A stretch of 64,000 bases of DNA from Vitis vinifera (Eukaryota > Streptophyta > Magnoliopsida > Vitales > Vitaceae), in assembly GCF_030704535.1 (NCBI RefSeq), contig NC_081818.1, positions 26,513,001 through 26,577,000 of the forward strand. Direction: 5' to 3'. Numbering within the stretch: the stretch's first letter is position 1; every line of letters begins with the position of its first letter. Both the position numbers and the translations under genes were made by a program. The notes below the pieces were generated by a model, which did no database searches, was not told the origin of the DNA, and worked only from the letters and a program-made list of their open reading frames with translations. Below are positions 62,585 to 64,000 of this stretch, one piece after another.

Positions 62585-64000
62585 CATTGTTGGTATAACA
62601 TTCTCGCTTCCGGAGAAATGAAAATTTGCTTTTGCTTTTGCTCTCCGTAGCAATAGAATTTTTCCCAAAATTGTAACCAAGTGGTATCTCAACTACCAGA
62701 AACATACTGAACTTGTTTCCAATCTTTTGCAATCGGTTCCCATGGATATTCACTACAAATAGACGTACGATCATCCTTATTTCTAACCCAATTGACATCA
62801 GAAAAGGTACAAAGAAGCAATGGAAACTTCTTTCTAAGGAAAACTCCATCATTGATGGTATCTTTCAGGTAGTGGAGAAGATGCTTAGTGACTTCCCAAT
62901 CAGTTTCAATTGCTTTGTGCATAAATTGAGACAATTTATTGACAGTAAAAGCAATGTTTAGCTTGCTCAATGAGAGGTATTGGAGACTACTGTCCACCTT
63001 TTGGTATTCAGAGGCATTAGAAAAATTGGAGCCATTAGTAATCGATAGGGAGGCACTAGTTGATAGTGGAGTCTGAACATTCTTAGCCCCAGGCATGCCT
63101 ATGTGAGAAAAAAAAAATATCATGAATATATTTATGTTGAGACAAAAACATACCAGTGGTTTTGGGAATTACCTACAACCAAGAAATAGTTGACCAAGAT
63201 CTTTGATAGAGAATTGTGCAGATAGTTTTCTGACAAAGTCATCTATCACCGGATTATTATTCCCAATAAACATTAGGTCATCTACGTAGGGAAGCAAGTA
63301 GAGAACCACAACACCTTGAGAATAAATAAAAACTAACGTATCCAATTGTGAATTGATGAAGTCAATGGAAAGTGGGAATGTCTTTTAACTTAGTGTACCA
63401 AGCATGATAGTCTTGTTTAAGACTGTAGAGAGCTTTCCGAAGTTGACACACATGAGAGGGGCAAGTTTGATAGGTGAAATAAAGGGGCTAGGACACATAT
63501 ACCTAATCTGGAAAATGCTCATGAAGAAAGGCATTGTTGGTGTCTAGTTATCACCAAGACCAACCATAGGAGAGAGTAAGGTAGAGAAGTACATGAACAG
63601 TTTTCAGTTTGACAAAGAGATTGAAAGTATCACTACAACCAATGCTAGGCTGTTGATGGAAACATTTACCAATGAACTGTGCTTTATATCAGGCTACCGA
63701 ACCATCAAGGTTACACTTCACTCAAAATACTCATTTGCACCCAACTAATTTTGGGTAGAGCATGGTGGAACCAAGTCCCAAGTGGCATTTTGAAGGAGAG
63801 TATCAAACTCTTCAAACATGGCAACTCTCCATTCTGAAGCTTGAAGAGCTTCAGAAACACATGTAGGCTCAAATAACTTAGGAATGTCATGCTTCGCTGC
63901 TAAACAAAAGTGTTTTTTAGGCTTAAAGATATTGTTTTGTGATCTCATCATCATTCAATGAGGTTGAGAAAGTGGTGCTGCTTGTGTTTCATAAGAAGTC
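62585..64000 (-). pseudogene. Degenerate Ty1/Copia polyprotein remnant, running off the edge
   Basis: Minus-strand segments match the Copia pol C-terminal half in reverse map order. From 63954 'LQASEWRVAMFEEFDTLLQNATWDLVP' marks the start of the RVT_2 reverse transcriptase. Traces of the RT follow around 63.2-63.6 kb. From 63123 comes the RT-to-RNase H part ('YQKVDSSLQYLSLSKLNIAFTVNKLSQFMH', 'LLHYLKDTINDGVF', 'FSDVNWVRNKDDRTS'). Frames are broken by several stops and shifts. LTRs are not visible in the window. It appears to lie in intron 1 of the preceding gene. Confidence 0.8.

Overview
This window is nuclear DNA from a dicot plant. Genes are sparse, AT-rich and split by GT..AG introns, intergenic space is filled with LINEs, LTR remnants and MITEs, and the proteins are plant-type (augmin subunit 6, B56-type PP2A subunit, CXE carboxylesterase, GT92, R2R3-MYB). 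The style of the genes and of the L1 LINE family fits grapevine (Vitis) or a close relative, but that is inferred from family resemblance and not proven.

Layout. 1-2.8 kb: AT-rich intergenic DNA with a MITE-like block and an orphan promoter-like stretch. 2.9-10.2 kb (+): AUG6/HAUS6 in 13 coding exons, 747 aa, with an L1 tail in intron 4 and a MITE-like inverted repeat in intron 9. 12.1-31.2 kb (+): a PP2A B' (B56) regulatory subunit, 525 aa, whose two coding exons are separated by a 15.6 kb intron. That intron holds at least nine separate L1-type LINE segments: one full-length antisense element with both ORFs, older degenerate copies, and several tiny 5'-truncated insertions that still show target-site duplications. 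It also holds Gypsy-like and Copia-like remnants. 32.67-35.63 kb: a solo LTR of about 2.96 kb, probably Gypsy class. 37.3-40.4 kb (+): a 464-aa class I carboxylesterase in two exons. 40.7-44.9 kb: no recognisable gene, with diverged internal duplications. 45.0-45.2 kb (-): a small arabinogalactan-type peptide. 46.0-47.2 kb: a long-terminal-inverted-repeat, Mutator-like non-autonomous element. 47.9-49.4 kb (-): a RING-HC protein of 338 aa in six exons. 50.0-51.9 kb (-): a GT92 glycosyltransferase of 575 aa in two exons. 52-57.5 kb: AT-rich DNA with a MITE. 57.56-58.71 kb (+): an R2R3-MYB (MYB40-like, 268 aa, three exons). 58.8-62.1 kb: intergenic, with two more MITEs of the same family. 62.15 kb (+): the first exon of a probable organelle-targeted protein, followed by a degenerate Copia remnant on the minus strand that runs off the right edge.

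The genes look like independent housekeeping or regulatory loci and not a cluster or pathway. The most notable content is the history of retrotransposition in the PP2A intron. A 6 kb L1 inserted into the edge of the target-site duplication left by an earlier truncated L1. Two L1 insertions carry only 16 bp of element sequence yet keep perfect 16-17 bp target-site duplications. The full-length L1 has an ATGA overlap between ORF1 and ORF2 and is inactivated by two in-frame stops and an altered RT catalytic motif. Exon boundaries were derived by reading frame and splice sites; no transcript data were available.
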